Source: JADJPO01 sp963828555 (GTDB lineage Bacteria; Actinomycetota; Actinomycetes; Actinomycetales; Kineosporiaceae). From it: a stretch of 64,000 nt of DNA. The stretch covers positions 620,001-684,000 of the forward strand of contig CAWHEL010000004.1 of NCBI GenBank assembly GCA_963828555.1, in the 5' to 3' direction. A program made the position numbers and the translations under genes. A model generated the notes under the pieces. That model searched no databases and was not told the DNA's origin. It saw nothing but the letters and a program-made list of their open reading frames with translations. Below are positions 8,481-17,111 of the stretch, one piece after another (the first letter of the stretch is position 1; each line of letters starts with the position of its first letter).

Positions 8481-10098
8481 TCATCGGGGAGGCGGCTCCA
8501 GCAGGCTGGCGATCTCCTCGGCGTTGCGGCCCAGCTCGCCGGCCAGCAGCTTCACCGCTCCCATCGCTCCCTCGGCGGCGAGCGCGAAGGGGTCGTCGTC
8601 GCCCTCCACCAACCGATCCAGGTCACCCTGCAACCGTTCGTGGACGGCGACCAGCGCGCCACCCAGCACCAGCGTCTCCACCAGCGCCGGGTCGACCAGC
8701 TGGGCGAAGCGCCGCCGCAGCGGCTCAGGCTCGGGGATGGGCCACGGCCGAAGCCTCCGCTCCAACCGCAGTTTCTCGATCAGCGCCAGCGACAGTTCGA
8801 TCCGCTGGCACTGCGGGGCGATGCGCTGGAAGGCATCGCGCGCCTTCTCCCCGACCTCGTGGAAGTGCTCCAGGCGTCCGGAATCGTCCAGCTCCCACGG
8901 CTTCAGGGCCATCAGCACGTCGACGTGCGTCGCGATCAGCCACAGCCCGCGCCGCCGGATGCAGGCCTGGGTACCCGGGCGGGCCAGCCAGATCGCGGCG
9001 TTCTGGAAGTAGTCCTTGATCTGCTGCCAGTACCCGGCCTTCTGGAGCAGGTCGGGGTGGGTCGCGCCGGCCTGCACCGCGTCGTACGCCGCGGCGAACT
9101 GCAGCACGTTCATGCCGAAAAGGTGGTGCCAGGTGGCGTCGACGACGACCCGCCCGACGCCGCCGGGCACCTCGTCGACCTGGTGGCCGTCGTAGGCGCC
9201 GATCACCCCGAACGCGGCATCCGGCGTGGCCGCGTGGTTCGTTGCGGTGGCGATCACCAGCGGGGCAACGCGGACGCCGCTCGCGCGGGGGTACTCGGCC
9301 ACCGAGACACCGTCGACCGGCAACGACTGGTCCAGCGGCGGAACCTCGATCACGCCCTCGTGCATGTGGTCGGGCAGCACGGTGATCGGGTCGTTGCGCC
9401 CGCACAGCACCGGGTGCGGCGCCCTGCGACGGAAGGCCGGAATCACCCACCAGCCGAGCGGATACATCGCCGGGACGATCGTTTGCGGAGTGCCGTCGAA
9501 GTCCGAGCCGCCGATCGTGGTCTCGTTCCGGGTGGTGCCGGAATCGGGGGCCTCTGGTTCGCCGAGCGGGCCCGGCCCGGGGTAGTGCCAGCGCCGCATG
9601 CTGCGTACTCGCGGCACGCCGCCGCACAGTGCCACTCCGAGACTGTCGTGGCAGTCCGGTGGCGAACACACCGCCACCGGACTGCATGAACTCGTACAGC
9701 GCGGTCAGCTCGCCAGGCTCATAGGCGCTCGCTCCACGGTTGACCGCGATGATCCAGATCGAGTCGAAGCCCGTCAGGTCGGTCGTGTGGAACTTCAAGG
9801 CGGGAATGTCGAACGTGCCACCGCCGGGGGAGGAGTGGTGGCGGGCAGTGGTGACCTGCACCCGCACGTACGGCGGGAGGTCGGTCGTGATGGCGCGCAC
9901 CAGGTGCCCGAGCGAGTAGCCGACGTCGAAGCTGAAGTCGGCGCCGTCCGTCACGATCAGCACCCGCACGGTGCACCGCAACCACTTCTGCAGCTTGAAC
10001 TGCGGCTTGAGTCGCTCACGGAGCAACTCGTCGAGCCAGGGCTTGTCGAGCAGATGGGCAGGAATGTGTGGCGGCAGGCCGGGTACGGGCTCGGTCAT
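8481..10098 (-). pseudogene. Unknown ~535-residue protein, split by one frameshift
   Basis: The N-terminal half starts MTEPVPGLPPH at 10098 and runs to GGGVFATG. The frame then shifts near 9652-9657 and continues from CHDSLGVALCGG and RVRSMRRWHYPGPGP to LLEPPPR. The joined protein has a Rossmann-like start (VRVLIVTDGADFSFD), a segment on a substrate or nucleotide fold (FDSIWIIAVNRG), a glycine-rich turn before the shift, and an alpha-helical C-terminal third. I do not recognise the family. No signal peptide or membrane segment is evident. It may be intact in the organism if the shift is a sequencing error. Confidence 0.55.
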
Positions 10099-10197
10099 CG
10101 TGGTCCCCCAGGGTCACGTGCGGGTCAGATGACCCCAAGAGCCGGAGGTTCACGACCTGATACAGCCGAGGACGGCGGTGCGAAGAGGGCTCAGGCA

Positions 10198-10283
10198 CGA
10201 GGCCGTCGTGCATTTTCTGCATCCGGATGCTGGCCCTGCGGGGAATCGTCTGCCTCGCACCACGCCGGGAGAACAAAGCATCG
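10198..10283 (+). pseudogene. Relic of an AlkZ-like (HTH_42) gene
   Basis: These ~85 bases align with 15070-15150 of the larger AlkZ-like gene: both read through a stretch encoding HF-LRILALRGIVCLAPRKEN. Differences and a frame slip show it is a decayed internal fragment. It lies between the start of the unknown gene (10098) and the ABC permease end. Confidence 0.6.
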
Positions 10284-10285
10284 CT

Positions 10286-10327
10286 GCTGACCGGGCACAG
10301 AGTTCGAGAACTCTGTGCCCGGTCAGC
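10286..10327 (-). terminator. 42-bp perfect hairpin after the ABC exporter operon
   Basis: Two exact 20-bp arms (10286-10305 and 10308-10327) flank a 2-base centre, giving a very stable GC-rich hairpin. It begins 27 bases beyond the permease stop codon on the minus strand. Only a short T-run follows, as is common for actinobacterial terminators. A palindromic operator cannot be excluded. Confidence 0.65.
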
Positions 10328-10354
10328 GCGTGTTTCAGGTGCTCTTCTGCCCGG

Positions 10355-11179
10355 TCACTTCACTTCGGAGCGGCGCAGGAACAGCAGCCCGATGGTCAGC
10401 GGCAGCACGATCCAGATCGCGGTGGTCGAGCCGAGCATGGCCCACTCCTTGCCGGTGTTCGTGGCGCCGTCGAAGAGGTTGACCTGGGTGTAGTTCCAGT
10501 CGATCCACGGCTGCAGGTCGTTGAACCACTCGCGCACCTGGGCGAGCAGGGCGAGGATGCCCGGCAGCACGAGTGACACGACGAAGTAGCCGACGATGGC
10601 CGCAGCGGAGTTGCGCAGCACGACGCCGAGGGTGAACCCGATCGCCATACCGACGAGGTTGCCGAGCATGATCTGTGGCGCGGTCGAGAGCGAGATGTCC
10701 CAGACTGTGTCGACGCCGGCGAGCGCGGAGCCCGCCAGGTTGCCCAGGGCCCCGACGGCGAAGGCGACGGCCATCGAGACGATGCCGACCAGGAAGGTCG
10801 CGATCGCCTTGGCCCCGATCACCCGGCCGCGACTCGGCACGAGGGTGAAGGTCGTGAGCCCGCTGCGCTGGCTCCATTCGCTGGTGACGCCGAGGATCGC
10901 GATCATCGGCAGGATCACCGACATCGGGAAGCCGATCGCGGTCGCGAAGTTCTCGTAGGTGACCGCGTCGTCGGGCGCGAAGATGATGACAGCGCCGGTG
11001 GCCACGACCGAGAGGACGCCGATGCTGAGCAGCATCCAGAAGCCCGAGCGGGTGTTGAACATCTTGCGGAGCTCGACCGTGATCAAGCGTGTTGTCGGTA
11101 TGGCGCGGGCGGGCTGACGAGCCTGGACGGCCGCCGTCGTGTCGGTGCTGGTCGTGGGGGAGACGGTCGTGGCGGTCAT
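10355..11179 (-). CDS. ABC-2 type exporter permease
   Basis: A 274-residue protein with a ~30-residue Thr/Ala-rich cytoplasmic tail, the RLITVELRKMFNTRSGFWML entry helix typical of ABC-2 permeases, and six hydrophobic helices. It closes with LPLTIGLLFLRRSEVK. Its ATG overlaps the stop of the ATPase gene (ATGA, 4 bases), indicating translational coupling. Together they form a two-gene exporter of the kind often used for drugs, peptides or bacteriocins; the substrate is unknown. Confidence 0.9.
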   Translation of the reverse strand: MTATTVSPTTSTDTTAAVQARQPARAIPTTRLITVELRKMFNTRSGFWMLLSIGVLSVVATGAVIIFAPDDAVTYENFATAIGFPMSVILPMIAILGVTSEWSQRSGLTTFTLVPSRGRVIGAKAIATFLVGIVSMAVAFAVGALGNLAGSALAGVDTVWDISLSTAPQIMLGNLVGMAIGFTLGVVLRNSAAAIVGYFVVSLVLPGILALLAQVREWFNDLQPWIDWNYTQVNLFDGATNTGKEWAMLGSTTAIWIVLPLTIGLLFLRRSEVK

Positions 11180-12075
11180 GCCGCAACTCCTTCGCGTTGG
11201 GTGTCGGCGGTGAGCGACAGGAACATGTCTTCGAGGCCCGCGCCTTCGGCAGAGCGGAGCTCGGTCAGGGCGATGCCGGCGGCCAGGGCCACCGCGCCCA
11301 CCTGGGCGGGATCTGCGTCGGTGCGCACCGAGCCGTCGCCGGCGAGCATGCTGGCGATCCCGGCCTGCTCGAGGGCGTGCGCGAGATCGCGCGGCGACGT
11401 GGAGCGAGCGAGGGTGCCGGCAGCAGCGAGCAATTCCTCCTTGGTGCCGGACGCGACGATCTTGCCGTTGCCGATCACGATCAGGTCATCGGCGATGACC
11501 TCGATCTCGTGCAGGAGGTGCGACGACAGCAGCACGGTGCCGCCCTTGTTGGCATAACCGCGCAGCAGGTCGCGCATCCAGCGGATGCCGGCCGGGTCGA
11601 GGCCGTTGGCGGGCTCGTCGAGGATCAGCACGCGCGGGTCGCCCAGCAGCGCGGTGGCGATGCCGAGTCGCTGGCGCATGCCGAGTGAGTAGTTGCGGAC
11701 CCGGCGCTTGGCCTCGTTCGGCGTCAGACTGACGAGCTCGAGCATCTCGTCGACGCGGGTGCGCGGGAGCCCCATCGTGTCGGCGGCGATGGTGAGGATC
11801 TCGCGGCCGGTGCGGCCGGCGTGCTGCGCGGAGGCGTCGAGGAGGACACCGACCTCGAGGCCGGGGTTGGGGAGGTCGGCGAACCGGACCCCGTCGATGG
11901 TGGCCGAGCCGGACGTCGGGGCGGTGAGACCGACCATGACGCGCATCGTGGTGGACTTGCCAGCGCCGTTCGGACCGAGGAAGCCGGTCACGCGGCCGGG
12001 CTGGGCGGTGAAGGAGACGTTGTCGACGGCGGTGAAGCCGGCGTACCTCCGGGTCAGTGAGTCAACGGTGATCAT
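11176..12075 (-). CDS. ABC transporter ATP-binding protein
   Basis: A 299-residue ATPase of the ABC-2/DrrA-like group: Walker A GPNGAGKST near residues 34-42, signature YSLGMRQRLGIA near 129-140, Walker B VLILDEPANGLDP near 148-160, and the switch histidine in LLSSHLLHE. A ~90-residue C-terminal accessory domain follows. It energises the permease encoded immediately downstream. The 250-bp upstream gap before the divergent gene at 12327 must hold its promoter; no convincing operator is seen there. Confidence 0.93.
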   Translation of the reverse strand: MITVDSLTRRYAGFTAVDNVSFTAQPGRVTGFLGPNGAGKSTTMRVMVGLTAPTSGSATIDGVRFADLPNPGLEVGVLLDASAQHAGRTGREILTIAADTMGLPRTRVDEMLELVSLTPNEAKRRVRNYSLGMRQRLGIATALLGDPRVLILDEPANGLDPAGIRWMRDLLRGYANKGGTVLLSSHLLHEIEVIADDLIVIGNGKIVASGTKEELLAAAGTLARSTSPRDLAHALEQAGIASMLAGDGSVRTDADPAQVGAVALAAGIALTELRSAEGAGLEDMFLSLTADTQREGVAA

Positions 12076-12326
12076 GGCTCCAACCCTCGCCGCTCGACAC
12101 CGGTCGCCACATCAGGTGTCACCCCCACGCTGCCCCCAAAACGACCCCGCCCAACCCTGAGTCGGGCTCGGGGTCACCCTGACCGCGTCAGCCAGTCACG
12201 ACCATGCTCCCGACCGGCCGAAGTGCATGATCGGGTGGGAGGGTTAAGGTGATATCGCCGGAAATGCCATGATGATCCCCGCCGAGCCTCGAGCGATCGG
12301 GCAGGCGCACAGCGAGGAGGCTCGCC

Positions 12327-12821
12327 ATGGTCGACCGACCCGAAGGTGCCCGCGGCAGGCGCGGATCGGCAATGCGTCCCGCGGCCCGGAAGGCACCGCC
12401 CGGTGGCGTGGCCGCCGGCACGACCGCCCAACCTCACTCAGGATCGGTGCCCGCGGGCACCTCCGGCCCGACCAAGGGGACCGTCGAAGCCGGGGGCACG
12501 CAATCACTCGTCACCGAGCGGTTCACCTGGGGCCTGGTCGAGTCCTATGCGGTGGACGACGAGCAGTTGCGGATCAAGCTGAACACCGGTGCCATCGGCC
12601 GCAACGTGGTGTGGGTCGGCGTCGACGAACCGCACTTCCGAACGGCGGTGTCGATGGCGATGATGGCGTTCCACACCCCGGACACCAAGCTGACCGTCCG
12701 GTATGCCGAGAATCGCATCGGGTTGCCGACGGAGAGCAACGTCATCCACGCCCTCGAAATCGGCATCGGCAACGACCCGTCGGAGGCGCTCGCGTTCGAC
12801 GAGTGGTTACCGCTGGCCTGA
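12327..12821 (+). CDS. Unknown 164-residue protein
   Basis: It starts at ATG with a strong GAGGAGG Shine-Dalgarno six bases upstream. The first ~60 residues are basic and Pro/Gly/Ala-rich, probably disordered. The rest (from FTWGLVESYAVDDEQLRIKL to EWLPLA) looks like a compact beta-rich domain without recognised motifs. It is followed after five bases by the FAD oxidase gene, so the two are probably co-transcribed and perhaps functionally linked. Confidence 0.6.
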   Translation: MVDRPEGARGRRGSAMRPAARKAPPGGVAAGTTAQPHSGSVPAGTSGPTKGTVEAGGTQSLVTERFTWGLVESYAVDDEQLRIKLNTGAIGRNVVWVGVDEPHFRTAVSMAMMAFHTPDTKLTVRYAENRIGLPTESNVIHALEIGIGNDPSEALAFDEWLPLA

Positions 12822-12826
12822 TCGCG

Positions 12827-14503
12827 ATGACCGAGATCCCCTCCCTGCTGCCATGGGTGAACTGGATCAGTGACTACGCGTCCGCCGGTGTGGGCCGGGT
12901 CGCGCCGTCGACGCCGGAGGAACTGGTCGAGGTGGTCCGGCAGGCCGTGGCGGACGGCCGAAGGATCCGGGTCACCGGCGCCGGCCACTCCACAACCTCC
13001 GTCGCCCGGCCCGATGACGTCTGGGTGACTCTCGACCAGATGCAGGCGGTGTTGCCGCTCGAACACGTGAAGTCCTCCCGCCGGGACGAGCTCGACGACT
13101 ACGTGCGGATCGACGCCGGCACCCGGCTGAAGACGGCGAACCGGGTGCTGCTGGGCGACAAGGCCGTGTTCAACATGGGCTCCTTCGACTGGCAGTCGCT
13201 GATCGGAGCCGCGTGCACCGGCACCCACGGCTCCGGCATCGAGCTCGGCCCGATCGCCGACAGCATCGTGTCGATCGACATGGTGACCGTCCGAGAGGTG
13301 GACGGCGAGCCGGACGTGCGGATGCGCCGGATCGAACCCGCCGACGGGCTGACCGACCCGGGAGTCTTCGCCGCCGCCGAGCCCGAGATGGAACTGATCC
13401 AGGACGACGACACCTTCTACTCGGCGGTGGTGAGCTTCGGCTGCATCGGGTTGGTCCACTCGATCGTGCTGAAGGTGCGCGATGCCTACTGGCTGAACGA
13501 GATCAACGAGGCGAAGACCTGGTTCGAGGTGCGCGAAACTGCTGCGGTTCGGCGCCGACGGGGAGCTCCCGTCGGTGCTGTCCGGCAACCGGCACTGGGA
13601 GCTCGTGGTCAATGCGGCGCAGACCAAGGGCCGGGACGCGACGTCCAACCCGATGTGCATGACCCGTCGACGCAACGAGGTGCCGCCAAGACCAAGCCGG
13701 CGGACTGGAAGGACCGGCACGACTGGCCTCCTCGGCGTGATCAGACCAGCCTGTTCCAGCGGGCCGCCGAGGATCTGATCCGGCCCTCCATCGACGACGC
13801 GAACGGCAGCATCCTGCTGGTGGTCGACGTCGGCGACCGGATCGCCAAGAACTTCGAGAACAGCGCCGACAAGCCGCCGTTCGAGGGCGACGTCAACTAC
13901 TCCAAGAACTACTGGGTGTTGCGTCGCGAGCGGGACGACACGCTGCCGCGCGAGGAGCCGGAACGCCCGCCGGATGCGATCTCGCACGAGATTGCCGTGC
14001 CGGTGGAGCACACGGTCGCCGCGGTGGACCGGATCCTCGAGGTGATGCGGTCCAGCCCGTACTTCTATGCCGTGCCGTTCGGCGTCAGGTTCGTCGCAGC
14101 GTCCGAGCACTACCTGGCCCCGCAGTACGGCCGTGACACCTGCATGATCGAGATCCCGCTGGTGCTGCCCAACGACTACGGCAAGCGGACCGACGAGCTG
14201 CCCACCTACAAGCAGGCACTGGCCGACATCGAGGAGTCGCTCTGCTACGGGCCCGACAACCTGGGCGGCCGCCCGCACTGGGGCCAGTACAACGAGCTGA
14301 ACCGGGAGCGCCTGGTCGAGCTCTACGAGAAGCTGCCCGAGTTCGAACGGGTCTACTCCCAGCACAACGCGTTCGGCACGTTCGACAACGCCTACACCCG
14401 ACAGATCGGCCTGATCCGCTCCGACGTGCCGGAGGCCGAACCCGAGCTGGACCTGACCCCACTCAGGATTGCCGTCGATCATCTCCTGCACGGGACCTTG
14501 TAG
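12827..14503 (+). CDS. FAD-linked sugar-lactone oxidase-like protein (D-arabinono-1,4-lactone oxidase family)
   Basis: A 558-residue frame from ATG (MTEIPSLLPWVNW). The N-terminal FAD_binding_4 domain shows RIRVTGAGHSTTS and, further on, IGAACTGTHGSG, the PP-loop region of VAO-family enzymes. The C-terminal part (HYLAPQYGRDTCMIEIPL, RPHWGQYNEL) matches the ALO/gulonolactone oxidase cap with the HWG-type substrate motif. Expected activity is oxidation of an aldonolactone or alditol with FAD. From about 13540 to 13685 the open frame encodes nonsense, whereas the +1 frame encodes sensible sequence (SGNRHWELVVNAAQTKGRD). Two compensating one-base errors therefore scramble ~48 residues without closing the frame. 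Confidence 0.82.
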   Translation: MTEIPSLLPWVNWISDYASAGVGRVAPSTPEELVEVVRQAVADGRRIRVTGAGHSTTSVARPDDVWVTLDQMQAVLPLEHVKSSRRDELDDYVRIDAGTRLKTANRVLLGDKAVFNMGSFDWQSLIGAACTGTHGSGIELGPIADSIVSIDMVTVREVDGEPDVRMRRIEPADGLTDPGVFAAAEPEMELIQDDDTFYSAVVSFGCIGLVHSIVLKVRDAYWLNEINEAKTWFEVRETAAVRRRRGAPVGAVRQPALGARGQCGADQGPGRDVQPDVHDPSTQRGAAKTKPADWKDRHDWPPRRDQTSLFQRAAEDLIRPSIDDANGSILLVVDVGDRIAKNFENSADKPPFEGDVNYSKNYWVLRRERDDTLPREEPERPPDAISHEIAVPVEHTVAAVDRILEVMRSSPYFYAVPFGVRFVAASEHYLAPQYGRDTCMIEIPLVLPNDYGKRTDELPTYKQALADIEESLCYGPDNLGGRPHWGQYNELNRERLVELYEKLPEFERVYSQHNAFGTFDNAYTRQIGLIRSDVPEAEPELDLTPLRIAVDHLLHGTL

Positions 14504-14512
14504 CGTGAGCTG

Positions 14513-15720
14513 ATGGCTGTCCGAGACGCCAAGCTGGCAGCCGGCGACGTCATCCGGTTCCGGCTACGGGCGCACCACCTGATCGACCGACAGCCGGTCG
14601 AGGGTCTGCTCGAGGTGGCCGGCGCGTGCGCGGTGCAGAACAGCCCGCCGGGCTCGGCGCTGCTGGCGCTGCACGCACGGGTCGAGAACGTGACCGCGGA
14701 GCACCTCGACCACCTTGTCGGCCAGGAGAAGAGCCTGCTGCAGACCTGGTGCATGCGTGGCTCGCCGTTCTACGTCCCGACCGTCGACCTGCCCGTCTTC
14801 ACCACGGGCGTCCTGCCCGCCACGCAGGAGGGGCGGCTGCACCTGATCAAGGGTGTCGAGCCGGCGCTCGATCAGCTCGGGATGGGGCTGGACGAGGCGG
14901 TGGACCTCACCGCCGAGGAGATCCGGCACCGTGCTCGCGAAACGCCAGTTGGCGATCAACGAGCTGGGCGAGGAACTCGCCGAACGGATCGCGGCGCAAG
15001 GTGTCGCCCGCCCAACGCAAGACCTGGGAGGCAATCGGCCCCTACGCCGCCGACCAGCCGCTGGGCGAGGCCGTCGTGCACTTCTGCCTCCGCATACTGG
15101 CCCTGCGGGGCATCGTCTGCCTCGCCCCGCGCAAGGAGAACAAGGCGCCGTTCGTCCTGCTCGACGACTGGCTCGACCCACCCCCGCAGCTCGACCCCCA
15201 GCACGCCTGCGACGAACTGCTCCGCCGCTACCTGCACTGCTACGGCCCGTCCAACCGCAAGCACTTCGCCGCCTGGCTCGGGGTCACTGCCCGCGACGCG
15301 GACCCGTGGTGGACCCTGCTCGACGACGAGCTCACGTCCGTCGACATCGACGCCGGCCAGGCGTGGATCCTCACCGACGACCTGGACGCGCTGCGCTCGC
15401 CACCCGAAGCCCGCGGGGTACGGCTGCTGCCACCTCGTGACCCCTACACGCAGCTGCGCGATCGGGACACCATCGTCGAGAAGGCGCACCAGCGCGAGCT
15501 GTGGCGGGCGGTCGGTGAGCCTGGCGCGGTGCTGGCCGACGGCATGATCGTCGGGACCTGGCGACCGCACAAGAGCGGGCACTCACTGTCCTTGAACGTC
15601 AAGACGTTCCGCCCGTTGAGCACCCGACTCCGCAAGCAGCTGCGTGAGGAGGCGGACCAGGTCGCCGACCTACGCGGCGCCTCAACGGTGCGGGTCGACC
15701 TGGACGACGCGCCACCCTGA
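14513..15720 (+). pseudogene. AlkZ-like winged-helix DNA-binding protein (HTH_42), two frameshifts
   Basis: Three frames join into one ~400-residue protein of the HTH_42/AlkZ family, related to DNA glycosylases that open interstrand crosslinks. Frame A (MAVRDAKLAAGDV to AEEIRHR) slips near 14935 to VLAKRQLAINELGEELAERI, which slips near 15000 to QRKTWEAIGPYAADQPLGEA, and the gene runs on to the TGA at 15718-15720. The conserved SPF and TW region (LQTWCMRGSPFYV) and the C-terminal LADGMIVGTWR are visible. Fragments of the same family lie at 10198-10283 and 19205-19369. It may be intact if the slips are errors. Confidence 0.7.
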
Positions 15721-15741
15721 GTATCACGCGGCTGATGCAGA

Positions 15742-15797
15742 GGCTCCTTAGGCATGCCACCCACACCGTCATCAGGCACCCACCAGGACGTTCTGGC
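15742..15797. repeat. ~56-bp dispersed repeat, copy A
   Basis: It matches 20319-20378 in the same orientation over about 56-60 bases, sharing exact cores (CCACACCGTCATCAGG and CCAGGACGTTCTGGC). On the minus strand both copies can be read as a similar peptide (VPDDGVG), so it may be the remnant of a shared gene end. It lies 22 bases after the AlkZ-like stop. Confidence 0.6.
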
Positions 15798-15870
15798 GGC
15801 ACCGAAACCCTGTGGAATCGGCGCGCAGTACGAGGTCAACGACGTCTACCGCTGAGTAGCGGATGGGCGG

Positions 15871-17073
15871 ATGATCGGATCAGGCCATGCACACATGTGG
15901 CGGCAGCAGGAGATGATGCGATTGACCATGGAGGGTGCCGGCTCCTTGACCGTGGCCGAGACGTTCGTCCGCCGGAACGGGCTCACGTGCTCAACCGGAC
16001 TCACGGTGCTGGCCCTGCTGTATCAGGCAGTCCTCCATGGCGGGCGGTTCTCAGACTGGGACTGGCTGCTGACCGGAGGGTGGGTTCTCTTTGCGTGGCT
16101 CTACCCGGTCTCGCTCGGCCTGCCCGAGCGTGTTGACGCAACGATGCGCCGGCTCCAGGGAAGCGTCTCGACCCGCGAGGCAGTGGCAGCTCCGAGCATG
16201 CCGACGCAACCGGTAGATGCCGAGGCCATGGCGGCCGATGCGAGCGGCGAGGCGGCCGGCGGAGCTGCCGTGGCTCGCAGCCGCCTCACTCACGAGATCC
16301 TGGACCTGCACGCTGGGGCGCGTCGGTGTGCCCTGGTGACCGGGGCGCTCGCGGCCGCCATCATGGCCGTTGCCTGGCTGATCGCGAAGGGAGCGGACAC
16401 TCCGCTCTATGTCTTCGTCATCGTCCCGCAACTGGCGGGCGCGTTCGTCGTGGGAATGTTCGCCGGCCGTGCCGTGGCCTACGGCCGCCTGGGGAGGTTC
16501 CTGTCCCGTCGAGGGCTGCACCTGCAGAGCAGGCCTGGCCACCTGGACGGCGCAGCGGGACTCCGCCCGGTCGGCGAGCTGTTCATCCTGGACGCGTCGC
16601 TGCTCGCCGTGATCGCGATCTACCTCGGTGGATGGTGGATCGCCTTCCCATACCTTGATCGCTATCTTGACTGGCGCGCGCCATACACGGGGCTTCTCGT
16701 GGCCGTTGTGGCCGCCGAGGTGTTCTCGTTCGTGCTGCCACTCTTCTGGTTCCACCGGGAGATGGCCAGGCACAAGGCATCGCTGCGCGATTCTGCCGAC
16801 GGACTCGCACGAGAGGTGCTGCAGCTCCAGGCAAGGTTGCTGACCGCTGAGGCCGACCGCGTGGCCCTTGCCGAACGGGTCGACTTCCTGACGGCCCGGT
16901 ACCAGGAGATCCAGCAGATGCCGACCTGGCCGATCGACGTCCGTGTCCGAAGACGGTTCGCCGTCAACAACGCGTTCGTCTTCGCACCCCTCTTGCTTGA
17001 GGTGCTGGGGGTCTCCGACACTTGGACCAAGTTCTGGTCCGCGCTCGCCGACGCCATCACAGGCCCGGTATAG
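15871..17073 (+). CDS. Multi-pass membrane protein, unknown function
   Basis: A frame of up to 400 residues; a later ATG (MMRLTMEGAG, residue ~15) is a possible alternative start. Hydrophobic segments are near residues 42-58, 67-82, 152-172, 181-200, 245-262 and 272-294. Between helices 2 and 3 is an Ala-rich hydrophilic loop. After the last helix a coiled-coil-like stretch (LQLQARLLTAEADRVALAERV) ends in a conserved-looking QQMPTWPIDVRVRRRF. I do not recognise the family. It is followed 38 bases later by the beta-helix gene, suggesting a two-gene unit. Confidence 0.65.
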   Translation: MIGSGHAHMWRQQEMMRLTMEGAGSLTVAETFVRRNGLTCSTGLTVLALLYQAVLHGGRFSDWDWLLTGGWVLFAWLYPVSLGLPERVDATMRRLQGSVSTREAVAAPSMPTQPVDAEAMAADASGEAAGGAAVARSRLTHEILDLHAGARRCALVTGALAAAIMAVAWLIAKGADTPLYVFVIVPQLAGAFVVGMFAGRAVAYGRLGRFLSRRGLHLQSRPGHLDGAAGLRPVGELFILDASLLAVIAIYLGGWWIAFPYLDRYLDWRAPYTGLLVAVVAAEVFSFVLPLFWFHREMARHKASLRDSADGLAREVLQLQARLLTAEADRVALAERVDFLTARYQEIQQMPTWPIDVRVRRRFAVNNAFVFAPLLLEVLGVSDTWTKFWSALADAITGPV

Positions 17074-17111
17074 ACGATCAGTTCAAGGCTGTCGAAGTGC
17101 GGGGTGCAGGC

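Noticed and set aside
12545..14491. A 648-codon minus-strand frame opposite the FAD oxidase
   Set aside because: His/Gln/Val-rich shadow composition and no motifs. The plus strand carries a clear FAD oxidase.
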